64,000 nucleotides of DNA from an uncultured Schaedlerella sp. (GTDB lineage Bacteria > Bacillota > Clostridia > Lachnospirales > Lachnospiraceae), in NCBI GenBank assembly GCA_934435195.1, contig CAKSAJ010000010.1:1-64000 (forward strand). Reading direction: 5' to 3'. Shown here in pieces: positions 25,113 through 34,209 of this stretch. Numbering within the stretch: the stretch's first letter is position 1; every line of letters starts with the position of its first letter. Under the pieces are notes generated by a model. That model did not search any database. It was given only the letters and a program-made list of their open reading frames with translations, and was not told the origin of the DNA. A program made the translations under genes and the position numbers.

Positions 25113-26211
25113 TTAATTTGCACTCAAATATGCATTAATAAACGGATCCAGATATCCATCCATAACTGCATTCACGTTACTGATTTCCTCATTTGTTCTA
25201 TGATCTTTTACCATTGTATATGGCTGCATAACGTATGAACGGATCTGATTGCCAAATCCAATATCCTTTACTTCACCGCGGATGCCTGACATCTTGTCTG
25301 CCTGCTCCTGCTGTTTCAACAAATATAATTTTGCTTTCAACATCTGCATTGCCTTATCTTTGTTCATATGCTGTGAACGTTCATTTTGACACTGTACTAC
25401 AATCCCTGTTGGCAAATGCGTAATTCGGATTGCAGAAGATGTTTTATTAATATGCTGTCCACCGGCCCCACTGGAACGATACGTGTCAATTCGAAGATCA
25501 TCATCGTTAATCTCAACTTCAATATCCTCTTGAATATCCGGAATCACATCGCAAGATGCAAATGAAGTCTGTCGTTTGCCTGCTGCATTAAATGGTGAAA
25601 TACGTACAAGACGATGCACGCCCTTTTCAGAGCGCAGATATCCATATGCATTTTCTCCCTGAATTTCAATTGTTACACCTTTTATTCCTGCCACATCGCC
25701 TTCCAAATAGTCAAGCACTTCTACTGAATATCCTTTTTTCTCAGCCCAACGTGTATACATGCGATACAGCATACTGGCCCAGTCACAGGATTCCGTTCCG
25801 CCTGCTCCTGCATGAATCGTCAGGATTGCACTGCACTTATCGTATTCTCCTGTAAGAAGCGTCTGTATTCTCAGCTCTTCAAACTCTTCTTTAAACCGCT
25901 CCAGATCCTCTTGTATCTCTTGTATTGTATCGTCATCAGGTTCTTCTTCACTCATTTCTATCAGAAGACCGATGTCCTCATAATCTGTAAACATTTGTTC
26001 AATCTGTTTTACAGAATCCTGAAGTCCTCTCAAATATTTCATTGTCTGCTGAGATTCCTCCGGATTATCCCAAAATCCAGGTTCTTCAATTCTTCTTTCT
26101 AATTCTTCGATTCGCTCTTTCTTTGACGCTAAGTCAAAGTGAATCCCTCAAATCTTTCAGCGGTTCTTCATATGCTGTCAACGTCTGTTTCAACTCATCT
26201 AACAAAACCAC
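25113..26211 (-). CDS. prfB: Peptide chain release factor 2, with programmed +1 frameshift
   Basis: RF2 recognises UGA and UAA. The main frame has the SPF anticodon-like tripeptide and GGQ; with the frameshift these fall at residues 205-207 and 250-252, exactly as in E. coli RF2. The first 25 codons, GTG at 26211 (after AGAGGTGA) to CTT, end at an in-frame TGA (26134-26136) in the slip sequence CTT-TGA-C with AGGG upstream. The ribosome then shifts to GAC and reads on, giving 365 residues. An ATG at 26229 is an alternative start. The frameshift is the known autoregulation of RF2, not an assembly error. The gene follows secA at once. Confidence 0.94.
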
Positions 26212-26248
26212 CTTATTCACCTCTTTCATATTTTAATCGCTTTAAAAA

Positions 26249-28825
26249 TTATACTATTTTTCTTCCACAGCACTGTTTGTATTTCTTTCCACTTCCGCAT
26301 GGGCATGGATCATTTGGATATATTTTTTTCTCTTCACGTTTTTTCGGAGCTCGTACAGCGGTTTCATCTTTATTTGTTCCTGTTACTTTTGCAACCTGCT
26401 CACGCTCTACTTTCTGCTCAACACGGATATTAAACAGCGTCTTGATCGTCATCTCTGCGATAGCATTCGTCATTTCGCCGAACATATCATATCCCATCAT
26501 TTTATATTCTACCAGCGGATCTCTCTGGCCATATGCCTGAAGACCGATTCCCTGACGCAGCTGATCCATATCGTCAATGTGATCCATCCATTTTGCATCG
26601 ATTACTTTCAACAATACCACACGTTCCATCTCACGGATCTGTTCCGGTTCTGGGAACTCTGCTTCTTTGCCTTCATATGCTTTAACAGCTTTTTCTTTCA
26701 ATAAATGCTTCAGTTCTTTCTGCTGCATATCTTCAATTTCTTTTGCTGTAGGGAATTTTAATTGTGGAATAACATCATGAAGTGAAACTTCAAGTCCTGT
26801 CAAATCCCATTCTTCCGGTTCTACATCCGGTGATACACAGCGATCGACCAGATTTTCCACATATTCTGTGATCATATTATAAACTGTATCGCGCATACTT
26901 TCGCCATCCAGAACGCGGCGTCTCTCTTCATAAATGATTTCACGCTGTTCATTCATAACCTGATCGTATTCCAATAAATTCTTACGAATTCCATAGTTAT
27001 TGCTTTCAATTTTCTTCTGTGCTTTTTCTATTGCATTAGAAAGCATCTTATGTTCAATCTGCTCTCCGTCTTCTACACCTAAAGTGTTAAATACAGACAT
27101 CAATTTCTCGGAACCAAATAATCTCATCAGATCATCTTCCAAAGAAATATAGAAACGAGACTCTCCCGGATCACCCTGACGACCTGCACGACCACGCAGC
27201 TGATTATCAATACGGCGGGATTCATGACGCTCTGTACCAATAATCTTCAATCCACCTGCTGCCTTTGATTCATCATCCAGCTTAATATCCGTACCACGGC
27301 CGGCCATATTTGTAGCAATTGTAACAGCTCCATGTATTCCGGCATCTGCTACAATCTCAGCTTCCTGCTCATGGTATTTTGCATTCAAAACATTGTGAGG
27401 GATTCCCTCTTTTTTCAACATTCTGCTAAGTAACTCTGATACGTCAATTGTAATTGTACCTACCAGAACCGGCTGACCTGTTGCATGTGCTTCTTTTACA
27501 GCCTCTACAACAGCCTTATATTTTTCCTCTTTTGTCTTATAAACAGCGTCATCTAAATCCTTTCTCTGAACCGGAAGGTTTGTTGGAATTTCGATAACAT
27601 CCATTCCATAAATATCTCTAAATTCTTTTTCCTCTGTCAAGGCAGTACCTGTCATACCACTCTTCTTCTCATATTTATTGAATAAATTCTGGAATGTAAT
27701 TGTTGCAAGAGTTTTGCTTTCTCTCATTACTTTTACATGTTCTTTTGCTTCGATTGCCTGATGGAGACCATCTGAATAACGGCGTCCAGGCATGATACGA
27801 CCTGTAAACTCATCGACAATAACAACCTCTCCCTCTGGTGTTACCACATAATCCTGGTCGCGGAACATAAGGTTATGTGCACGCAATGCAAGAATGATGT
27901 TATGCTGGATCTCAAGATTTTCCGGATCGGCAAGGTTTTCAATATGGAAGAATTTTTCTACCTTCTTAACACCATCTTCAGTCAGGTTTACAGACTTTTC
28001 TTTCTCATTTACAATATAGTCGCCTGTTTCCTCAATATCTTCCCCCATGATCGCATTGATCTTAGAGAATTCACCGCTTGCTTCTCCGCGTTCCAGCTGA
28101 CGTGCCAGGATATCACAAGCTTCATATAATTTTGTTGATTTACTGCTCTGTCCAGAAATAATCAATGGTGTTCTTGCCTCATCGATCAATACTGAATCGA
28201 CCTCATCAATAACTGCAAAATTCAATCCACGTTGTACAAGCTGCTCTTTATAAATAACCATATTATCTCTCAGATAATCAAATCCAAGCTCGTTATTGGT
28301 CACGTAAGTAATATCACAATCGTAAGCCGCACGTCTCTCTTCACTTTCCATGCTGTTTAGAACCACACCAACTGTCAGTCCCAGAAACTGGTGTACTTTT
28401 CCCATCCACTCTGCATCACGTCTTGCAAGATAATCATTGACTGTTACAATGTGAACACCTTTTCCGCTCAATGCATTCAAATAAGCAGGTAATGTAGAAA
28501 CCAGTGTCTTACCTTCACCTGTTCTCATCTCTGCAATTCGTCCCTGATGTAAAATAATACCACCAATCAACTGTACACGATAATGTTTCATACCAAGACT
28601 TCTATAAGCCGCTTCACGTACTGTTGCATATGCTTCCGGTAAAATATCGTCTAATGTTTCCCCATCATTCAGACGTTGTTTAAATTCTTTTGTTTTTCCT
28701 CTCAGTTCCTCATCAGAAAGTGCTTGCATCTGTGAATCCAATGCTTCAATCTGATCGACAATTGGATATATTCGTTTTAATTCGTTTTCACTATGTGTAC
28801 CAAATATTTTCTGTATTAAACCCAT
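26249..28825 (-). CDS. secA: SecA, preprotein translocase ATPase
   Basis: The 858-residue motor drives proteins through SecYEG. It has the N-terminal Walker [23 protein letters not shown], the preprotein cross-linking domain, the second helicase domain with [10 protein letters not shown] and helical scaffold. The C-terminal zinc finger [14 protein letters not shown] is intact. It is followed by prfB about 20-40 bases downstream, as in Bacillus. Confidence 0.97.
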   Translation of the reverse strand: MGLIQKIFGTHSENELKRIYPIVDQIEALDSQMQALSDEELRGKTKEFKQRLNDGETLDDILPEAYATVREAAYRSLGMKHYRVQLIGGIILHQGRIAEMRTGEGKTLVSTLPAYLNALSGKGVHIVTVNDYLARRDAEWMGKVHQFLGLTVGVVLNSMESEERRAAYDCDITYVTNNELGFDYLRDNMVIYKEQLVQRGLNFAVIDEVDSVLIDEARTPLIISGQSSKSTKLYEACDILARQLERGEASGEFSKINAIMGEDIEETGDYIVNEKEKSVNLTEDGVKKVEKFFHIENLADPENLEIQHNIILALRAHNLMFRDQDYVVTPEGEVVIVDEFTGRIMPGRRYSDGLHQAIEAKEHVKVMRESKTLATITFQNLFNKYEKKSGMTGTALTEEKEFRDIYGMDVIEIPTNLPVQRKDLDDAVYKTKEEKYKAVVEAVKEAHATGQPVLVGTITIDVSELLSRMLKKEGIPHNVLNAKYHEQEAEIVADAGIHGAVTIATNMAGRGTDIKLDDESKAAGGLKIIGTERHESRRIDNQLRGRAGRQGDPGESRFYISLEDDLMRLFGSEKLMSVFNTLGVEDGEQIEHKMLSNAIEKAQKKIESNNYGIRKNLLEYDQVMNEQREIIYEERRRVLDGESMRDTVYNMITEYVENLVDRCVSPDVEPEEWDLTGLEVSLHDVIPQLKFPTAKEIEDMQQKELKHLLKEKAVKAYEGKEAEFPEPEQIREMERVVLLKVIDAKWMDHIDDMDQLRQGIGLQAYGQRDPLVEYKMMGYDMFGEMTNAIAEMTIKTLFNIRVEQKVEREQVAKVTGTNKDETAVRAPKKREEKKIYPNDPCPCGSGKKYKQCCGRKIV

Positions 28826-28895
28826 AATCAGTAGTATACTCCTTGTCTAATTTTACTCTGTTCTCCATTTTATCACTAATTGAGCCTAAATTCAA

Positions 28896-29687
28896 TTACT
28901 GTTTCGTACAGTTTTGTATACTACTTTTAACAATTTCACGATATGATATTGATCCACCAAATAAATCCAATGCACTTCCTATCGTATAATCCAATTTTCC
29001 ACCACAGGCTTCTTCAAATTTCTTCAAATCCTCTATGCTTCCAATCCCTCCGGCATATGTGATCTTTGTACCATTCCACTTTCCGAGCATTTCGACGAGT
29101 TCCAGCTCCACTCCTGATGATTTTCCCTCTACATCCACGCCATGGATCAGGAATTCATCACAACATCCAGCCAATTCATCTAATGTTCTTTCATTTAATT
29201 TCACTTCCGTAAATGTCTGCCAACGATTTGTCACAACATAATAATCATTGTTTTTTTTACGACAGCTCAAATCCAATACTAACTTTTCTTTTCCTACTTC
29301 CTGCAATAACTTCTTTAAATTATCCTGACGAAATTTTCCATCTTGAAACACGTAAGAAGTTACGATCACATGACTAGCACCTGCCTGCAAATATTCTTGC
29401 GCATTTTCTGCTGTTATCCCGCCACCGATCTGCATGCCTTTCGGATATGCCCGCAGTGCCGATAATGCTTGTCTTTTTGTCTCTTTATAATATTCCGAAG
29501 TCGGAGGATTCAGTAAAATAATATGCCCCCCTGACAATCCGTCTTTCTGATACATCTTTGCGTAATATGCCGCATCCAACTCTGAAGAGAAATTCGTTTT
29601 TGCTGTATCCCCTTTATCGCAAAGTGAACCGCCAACAATCTGTTTTACTTTTCCGTTATGTATATCAATACAGGGTCTGAATTTCAT
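28896..29687 (-). CDS. hisA: Eukaryote-type HisA (ProFAR isomerase, HIS6-like)
   Basis: The 263-residue TIM barrel reads MKFRPCIDIHNGKVKQIVGG, then GGHIILLN, MQIGGGIT, LVLDLSCRK, LIHGVDVEGK and TYAGGIGSIEDL. This pattern and length fit the fungal/plant HIS6-type isomerase, which is distinct from the usual bacterial HisA of about 240 residues. It converts ProFAR to PRFAR in histidine synthesis. No other his gene is present in the window, so it sits apart from any his operon. secA starts 70 bases downstream. Confidence 0.85.
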   Translation of the reverse strand: MKFRPCIDIHNGKVKQIVGGSLCDKGDTAKTNFSSELDAAYYAKMYQKDGLSGGHIILLNPPTSEYYKETKRQALSALRAYPKGMQIGGGITAENAQEYLQAGASHVIVTSYVFQDGKFRQDNLKKLLQEVGKEKLVLDLSCRKKNNDYYVVTNRWQTFTEVKLNERTLDELAGCCDEFLIHGVDVEGKSSGVELELVEMLGKWNGTKITYAGGIGSIEDLKKFEEACGGKLDYTIGSALDLFGGSISYREIVKSSIQNCTKQ

Positions 29688-29773
29688 AATATAATCCGCC
29701 TTTCTGTTTTTTTAATACTATTTCACATCAATTTGTATTTCAGCCACTTCACCATTTTATCACAGTAAAGTCA

Positions 29774-29812
29774 AAAAAGGAAGAGAAAACCAAATATCAG
29801 CTTCTCTCCCTC
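29774..29812 (-). terminator. Possible terminator before the hisA leader
   Basis: Minus strand: GGGAGAGAA pairs imperfectly with TTCTCTTCC, followed by TTTTTT. It would stop transcription from the lipoprotein gene. Confidence 0.45.
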
Positions 29813-29834
29813 TATGTTACATGTTATTATTTTT

Positions 29835-29854
29835 AACTCGTTTGCAAACGAGTT
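29835..29854. repeat. Perfect 20-bp palindrome
   Basis: AACTCGTTTG-CAAACGAGTT has no spacer and a T-run on the plus strand only. It lies four bases past the lipoprotein stop. On the minus strand it would not make a proper terminator. Its symmetric CG-containing core resembles LacI-family operators. Confidence 0.4.
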
Positions 29855-29857
29855 TTT

Positions 29858-30121
29858 CTATCGTACTGCACCCTTATCCGTTGCTTCATTATCAGTCATA
29901 TCATCTACTGCATTATCAATTCCCTCAGTCACATCATTCACTGCATCATCAATAATACCATCTCCATTTTTATCAGCCTTTGTATCAGCTCCTTGATCCA
30001 CAGTATTATTGTTTCCCTGTTCCGCAGCATTCGTTCCAGTGTTTGTTGTTCCACATGCAGTCATGCTTCCCATCAACAATACACTGACAACTAATAATAT
30101 CGCTGTTTTCATTTTCTTCAT
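29858..30121 (-). CDS. Small lipoprotein with EF-hand-like loop
   Basis: This 87-residue secreted protein has a lipoprotein signal (hydrophobic 6-19, lipobox ending at Cys23, GSMTAC) and a mature part rich in Asn, Asp and Thr. Residues 49-62, DKNGDGIIDDAVND, follow the EF-hand/dockerin loop pattern D-x-N-x-D-G-x-x-D and may bind calcium. The following segment is a short acidic helix. The family is not recognised. An alternative start three codons in (second Met) would not alter the lipobox. Confidence 0.65.
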   Translation of the reverse strand: MKKMKTAILLVVSVLLMGSMTACGTTNTGTNAAEQGNNNTVDQGADTKADKNGDGIIDDAVNDVTEGIDNAVDDMTDNEATDKGAVR

Positions 30122-30222
30122 TTTGATTCTTCCTTTCCATAAAAAATCTTGTACACTTACTATGTACTTTTTTATCGTTTTTTATGTTTGGAAAAATCTT
30201 CCGATAAAAAATTCTATAGTTC

Positions 30223-30348
30223 AAGAATGCCTCTGCATTCTTGCTGCGAGATGCGCGTCATGCAATGCATGACATACTTCTTCTGCGCATCTCTGCAATC
30301 CTGCCGGAGGCTATATCAGATGTGGGATTGACTCCCACATCTGATATA
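30223..30348. repeat. Cluster of three strong palindromes downstream of fbp
   Basis: First, AAGAATGC-CTCT-GCATTCTT (30223-30242). Second, GAGATGCGC (30248-30256) with GCGCATCTC (30285-30293), enclosing GTCATGCA-A-TGCATGAC (30257-30273). Third, a perfect 16-bp pair TATATCAGATGTGGGA (30312-30327) with its complement at 30333-30348. The third hairpin sits right after the fbp stop codon, but no T-run follows it on the minus strand. The array resembles palindromic intergenic repeats or a structured RNA. Confidence 0.6.
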
Positions 30349-30353
30349 CAGCT

Positions 30354-32312
30354 TTATAGTTTTTCTTTCAATTCACCGCTGCGATAAGCCGCCAACAGTA
30401 CTTCCAGATCTGCTATCTGTTCTTTTAATTCTTTTCCGACATCAGTATTTTCAACAAGACTTCTTTGTACAACACGGCGGATCACCATGCTCTCCGAATG
30501 AATATCACTTTCTTTTTCGATCGCAGATTCTGTTGATTCAAATGGTTCATGTGCAACAAGCAACAATCCATAAGAATTGTAAATCAATGTATATCCGGCA
30601 ATTCCCGTTTCTCGTTGATAAGCCTTTGAAAATCCACCGTCAATTATCATGACTTTACCATTACATTTCACAGGGCTTTCCCCGTTTTTTCTCTTAACCG
30701 GAACATGTCCATTAATAATATGCGTATCCTCCGACTCAAAATCCAGTCCAAACTCTTTCATGATAGATGCGATTACTTTTTCATTTTCTATATACTGATA
30801 ATATGGATTTTTCACTTCTTTATGAGTTTCTTGCTCTGCAAGAAAATATCGTTCGAAGGTTGCCATTTTATCCTTTCCAAACAATGGTGAATTCGGATTC
30901 AGCCAGATATACCACATGATATCTTTTCCGTTTTCCCAATCCTCTTTGTCAACTGCGAAAAATCCCTTTCTCACATAACGTTCTAATGCATCATACAAAG
31001 ACTTGCCTCTGAATTTTTTACCAAACAAGCTTACTTCTTTCAAAGTTCCATCTTCATTTAATGGTACGCACCCATGATACAACAAATTATTATTGTAAAC
31101 CTTATACAAACTTCCTTTCGAAAGCAGGAAATGCATATGTTCCTGAAGTTTTTCACATCCGGTAAACGCACGTTCCAATCGTTCCATTACATCTTCCTCG
31201 TCCGCCGATAACTGATATGGATTCTTTGGATCTATTGTTGGGAAATTTGTATCCAGTAATTTATATTCTTTTCCATCTAACGTAATAGTCCCTTTTTCAT
31301 AATCAATCCTATGTAAAAGGGCACGCTCTTCCAGCCCAAATCCCGGCTGACGTCTAATTGTCTGTCCTTCAATTTTAAACTGAATAATTGAAATTGCTTT
31401 ATGCATTCTCATATTCAGTTCCATCTCTGCTTTATTTGGATTGTCCATGCCTTTCAGCTTAAAGCAATCACAAGGATCATCTCCATATGTCTGAAGTGCA
31501 AATGTCGCTAATGGAAGGAGATTGATACCATATCCGTCTTCAAGAATATCCAAATTGCCATAACGTGCACAAATTCGGATTACATTTGCAATACATGCCA
31601 ATTGTCCTGCCGCAGCTCCCATCCATACGACATCATGATTGCCCCACTGAATGTCCAGGGAATGATAATTCATCAATTTATCCATAATAATATGAGGTCC
31701 CGGTCCTCTGTCATAAATATCTCCGACAATATGTAAATGATCTACAACCAGACGTTGGATCAATGATGAAATCGCGATAATAAATTCTTCTGCCCGTCCA
31801 ATTCGAATGATTGTCATTATAATCTCATTATAATAAGATTCTTTATCATTTATTTCTGAGCGTTCTGTAATTAATTCTTCTATAACATAAGCAAAATCTT
31901 TTGGCAGTGCTTTTCTTACTTTGGAACGGGTATATTTGCTCGCCGCCCTCTTACTCACTTCAATCAGACGATACAGATTGATCTTATACCAATCCTCCAT
32001 ATTAGATTCTGTCTTCTTCACTTGCGCCATCTTATCTTTCGGATAATAAATCAATGTTGCGAGAGATTGCTTATCTCTGCTGCTCAATGTATTTCCAAAG
32101 ACATCATTGATTTTTCTCCTCACAGATCCCGATCCATTCTTCAGCACATGAGAAAATGCTTCATATTCTCCATGAACATCTGTAATAAAATGCTCTGTCC
32201 CTTTTGGCAAATTTAAAATTGCCTGTAAATTGATAATCTCTGTAGACGCTGCTGCTATTGTTGGATATAGATCAGACAAACGATCCAGATATCTTTCTTC
32301 TAAATTTCTCAT
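30354..32312 (-). CDS. fbp: Class III fructose-1,6-bisphosphatase
   Basis: This 652-residue gluconeogenic phosphatase is of the Firmicute type. Metallophosphoesterase motifs are visible: ITDVHGEYEAF, HIVGDIYDRGPGPH, WGNHD and INGHVPVK. The preferred start is the ATG encoding MRNLEERYL, behind AAAAGGAA; an ATG nine codons upstream is possible. It follows dapB by 62 bases on the same strand without a clear terminator, so the two may share a transcript. Confidence 0.94.
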   Translation of the reverse strand: MRNLEERYLDRLSDLYPTIAAASTEIINLQAILNLPKGTEHFITDVHGEYEAFSHVLKNGSGSVRRKINDVFGNTLSSRDKQSLATLIYYPKDKMAQVKKTESNMEDWYKINLYRLIEVSKRAASKYTRSKVRKALPKDFAYVIEELITERSEINDKESYYNEIIMTIIRIGRAEEFIIAISSLIQRLVVDHLHIVGDIYDRGPGPHIIMDKLMNYHSLDIQWGNHDVVWMGAAAGQLACIANVIRICARYGNLDILEDGYGINLLPLATFALQTYGDDPCDCFKLKGMDNPNKAEMELNMRMHKAISIIQFKIEGQTIRRQPGFGLEERALLHRIDYEKGTITLDGKEYKLLDTNFPTIDPKNPYQLSADEEDVMERLERAFTGCEKLQEHMHFLLSKGSLYKVYNNNLLYHGCVPLNEDGTLKEVSLFGKKFRGKSLYDALERYVRKGFFAVDKEDWENGKDIMWYIWLNPNSPLFGKDKMATFERYFLAEQETHKEVKNPYYQYIENEKVIASIMKEFGLDFESEDTHIINGHVPVKRKNGESPVKCNGKVMIIDGGFSKAYQRETGIAGYTLIYNSYGLLLVAHEPFESTESAIEKESDIHSESMVIRRVVQRSLVENTDVGKELKEQIADLEVLLAAYRSGELKEKL

Positions 32313-32374
32313 AAACGATTCCTTTTCCCCTGAGTTCATCCAGCCTCAAGAACCTGTTTTTATTTTTTATTCTA

Positions 32375-33133
32375 TTAGAATGCAATTACATCACTCATAT
32401 CGTACATTCCCGCCGGTTTGCCTGCCAGATATTTTGCAGCTTCAACAGCCCCTTTTCCAAATACACTTCTGGAATATGCTGTATGTTTAAACTCAATCAC
32501 TTCATCTGTTCCGGCAAAAATCACTTCATGTTCTCCGACAATTGTTCCTGCACGAACTGCTGAAATACCAATTTCTTTTGAGTCACGTTTCTGACGCACC
32601 TGGCTTCTGTCATAAACATAGTTATATTCATTATTTAATGCATCATTGATCGAGTCTGCAAGTGCAAGTGCTGTTCCACTTGGTGCATCCAGTTTTTGAT
32701 TGTGATGTTTTTCTACTAATTCAATGTCATATCCAGCCGGTGCCAGCACCTTAGCGGCATCCTTCAAAAGCTTTAACAAAAGATTGATTCCCATTGACAT
32801 ATTCGCAGATTTTAAAATTGCAACTTTTTCAGAAGCTTCTTTAATTTTCTGCAACTGTTCCTCTGAATAACCTGTTGAGCAAATTACCGCCGGCACTTGC
32901 TTACTTATGCAGTAATCCAACAGTCCTTCCAGTGCTGCAGCATTCGAAAAATCAATCACTACATCGACTTCCACATCACAATCTGCAAAACTTTTGAATA
33001 CCGGATATGTATTCGAAATTCCTGTATAAGTATCTATTCCGGCCACGATTTCAACCTGCTCGTCCTCTTTTACAAGACCTGTTATCATCTGTCCCATCTT
33101 TCCATTGCATCCACTCATCATAACTCTTATCAT
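32375..33133 (-). CDS. dapB: 4-Hydroxy-tetrahydrodipicolinate reductase
   Basis: The 252-residue enzyme of the diaminopimelate/lysine pathway has N-terminal nucleotide binding (SGCNGKMGQMI), CSTGYSEEQ, and the signature VEKHHNQKLDAPSGTAL with the catalytic His pair and Lys. It supplies DAP for peptidoglycan and lysine; lysA lies 16 kb away. AGGAGG precedes the ATG. Confidence 0.96.
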   Translation of the reverse strand: MIRVMMSGCNGKMGQMITGLVKEDEQVEIVAGIDTYTGISNTYPVFKSFADCDVEVDVVIDFSNAAALEGLLDYCISKQVPAVICSTGYSEEQLQKIKEASEKVAILKSANMSMGINLLLKLLKDAAKVLAPAGYDIELVEKHHNQKLDAPSGTALALADSINDALNNEYNYVYDRSQVRQKRDSKEIGISAVRAGTIVGEHEVIFAGTDEVIEFKHTAYSRSVFGKGAVEAAKYLAGKPAGMYDMSDVIAF

Positions 33134-33235
33134 GTTTCTATCCTCCTGTATTTCACTGCATTCTAGTCATTATAATCCATATTCTGTCACTGAGTATGGC
33201 TGATAGCTTTTTATATATTTAATCACTACTAACAA

Positions 33236-33281
33236 AAAGGATATCATATTTGAAGCAATTCCTCAAGAAATGATATCCTTT
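33236..33281 (-). terminator. Terminator of the SSB-like gene
   Basis: The perfect 12-bp stem AAAGGATATCAT/ATGATATCCTTT is followed by TTTTTG on the minus strand. It lies 70 bases past the stop at 33354. Confidence 0.85.
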
Positions 33282-33353
33282 TAACGATCCCTTTTACCTA
33301 AAACAGATTACTGAACACTTTATATTGTATAATATCAGCTTTATTTTTGTTCC

Positions 33354-33980
33354 TTATTCTACGCATTCTAATTTACTTACGGAAACTTCATATGCAGTCC
33401 TTGTCTCCGTTTCTGCTTCGGATAATTTTTTTACATAATTTCTACTTTGGATTCTTCCAAGCAATTGAACGTGTTCTCCAACCTCAAACCCCGAAGCATA
33501 TCTTGCATTTCTTCCCCAGCATATACAAGGAATATAATCTGATTTTCCATAAGGTCTGTTTACAGCCAGAAGCAAATCTGCAATTTCTCTTCCTAACGGA
33601 GTTTTTCTGTAAATTGGTTTTTTACAAATGTATCCTTCTAATAGGATATGATTTGTCTTTGCCCCATCCAGTTCTTCATCCACAAATTCCATTTCACGGA
33701 CAAACACGGATAATACCAATCTATTTTTTTGTTCTTCATGCCGGTTATACGAACGGAACTGCCCGGATACTTTAATAAATTCTCCGGTATAATCCTGATT
33801 TACATCAATCAAACGTTCCGATATCGTGAGCGGAATCCGGTCTTCCGAATTGCTCAATCGTTTCACCATAACATCCATTACATAGAATCCTTCTCCAAAC
33901 ACCTCATGGCTATATGTAAGAGGTGAAGCAACCTCTCCCATGATTGTTACCTGATTATTTTCAATAATCTTATCTGACAT
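33354..33980 (-). CDS. Tandem OB-fold single-stranded DNA-binding protein
   Basis: The 208-residue protein appears to have two SSB-like OB domains. The first (about 8-105) has the strands VTIMGEVASPLTYSHE, GEFIKVSGQF and LVLSVFVREMEFVD. The second (about 108-205) has ILLEGYICKKPIYRKTPLGREIADLLLAV, YIPCICWGRNA and EHVQLLGRIQSRNY. The second matches SSB/PriB proteins well. There is no acidic C-terminal tail of the standard SSB kind, so it is likely an accessory ssDNA-binding protein. It stands alone, divergent from typA. Confidence 0.75.
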   Translation of the reverse strand: MSDKIIENNQVTIMGEVASPLTYSHEVFGEGFYVMDVMVKRLSNSEDRIPLTISERLIDVNQDYTGEFIKVSGQFRSYNRHEEQKNRLVLSVFVREMEFVDEELDGAKTNHILLEGYICKKPIYRKTPLGREIADLLLAVNRPYGKSDYIPCICWGRNARYASGFEVGEHVQLLGRIQSRNYVKKLSEAETETRTAYEVSVSKLECVE

Positions 33981-34132
33981 AATTTGTAATTCTCCCTTCC
34001 TCTGCGCGGTATTTTTAAGTCATTACTAAATCTATGTTCTTCAACACCCTTTTTAGAACAAATATATCCAAAAATCGCTCGACAGCCGAAAATGACATTT
34101 TTCGCAGACATATTTTTTTACATATATAGGTA

Positions 34133-34160
34133 TTGTAAATTTGAAATTTTGTGATAGAAT
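34133..34160 (+). promoter_or_regulatory. typA promoter
   Basis: TTGTAA (34133-34138), 16-bp spacer, TAGAAT (34155-34160), about 45 bases before the start codon. Confidence 0.55.
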
Positions 34161-34209
34161 AAAAAAGTTGTAACTTTATCATGATGTATTTAGGAAAGTG
34201 TGTGAAGCT

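Noticed and set aside
25113..26042. prfB as a shortened gene starting at the first Met of the main frame
   Set aside because: The upstream frame, CTT-TGA-C slip site and residue numbering of SPF/GGQ show a normal frameshifted RF2.
29835..29854. Palindrome as terminator of the lipoprotein gene
   Set aside because: The T-run is on the plus strand, while the gene is on the minus strand, where A residues follow.
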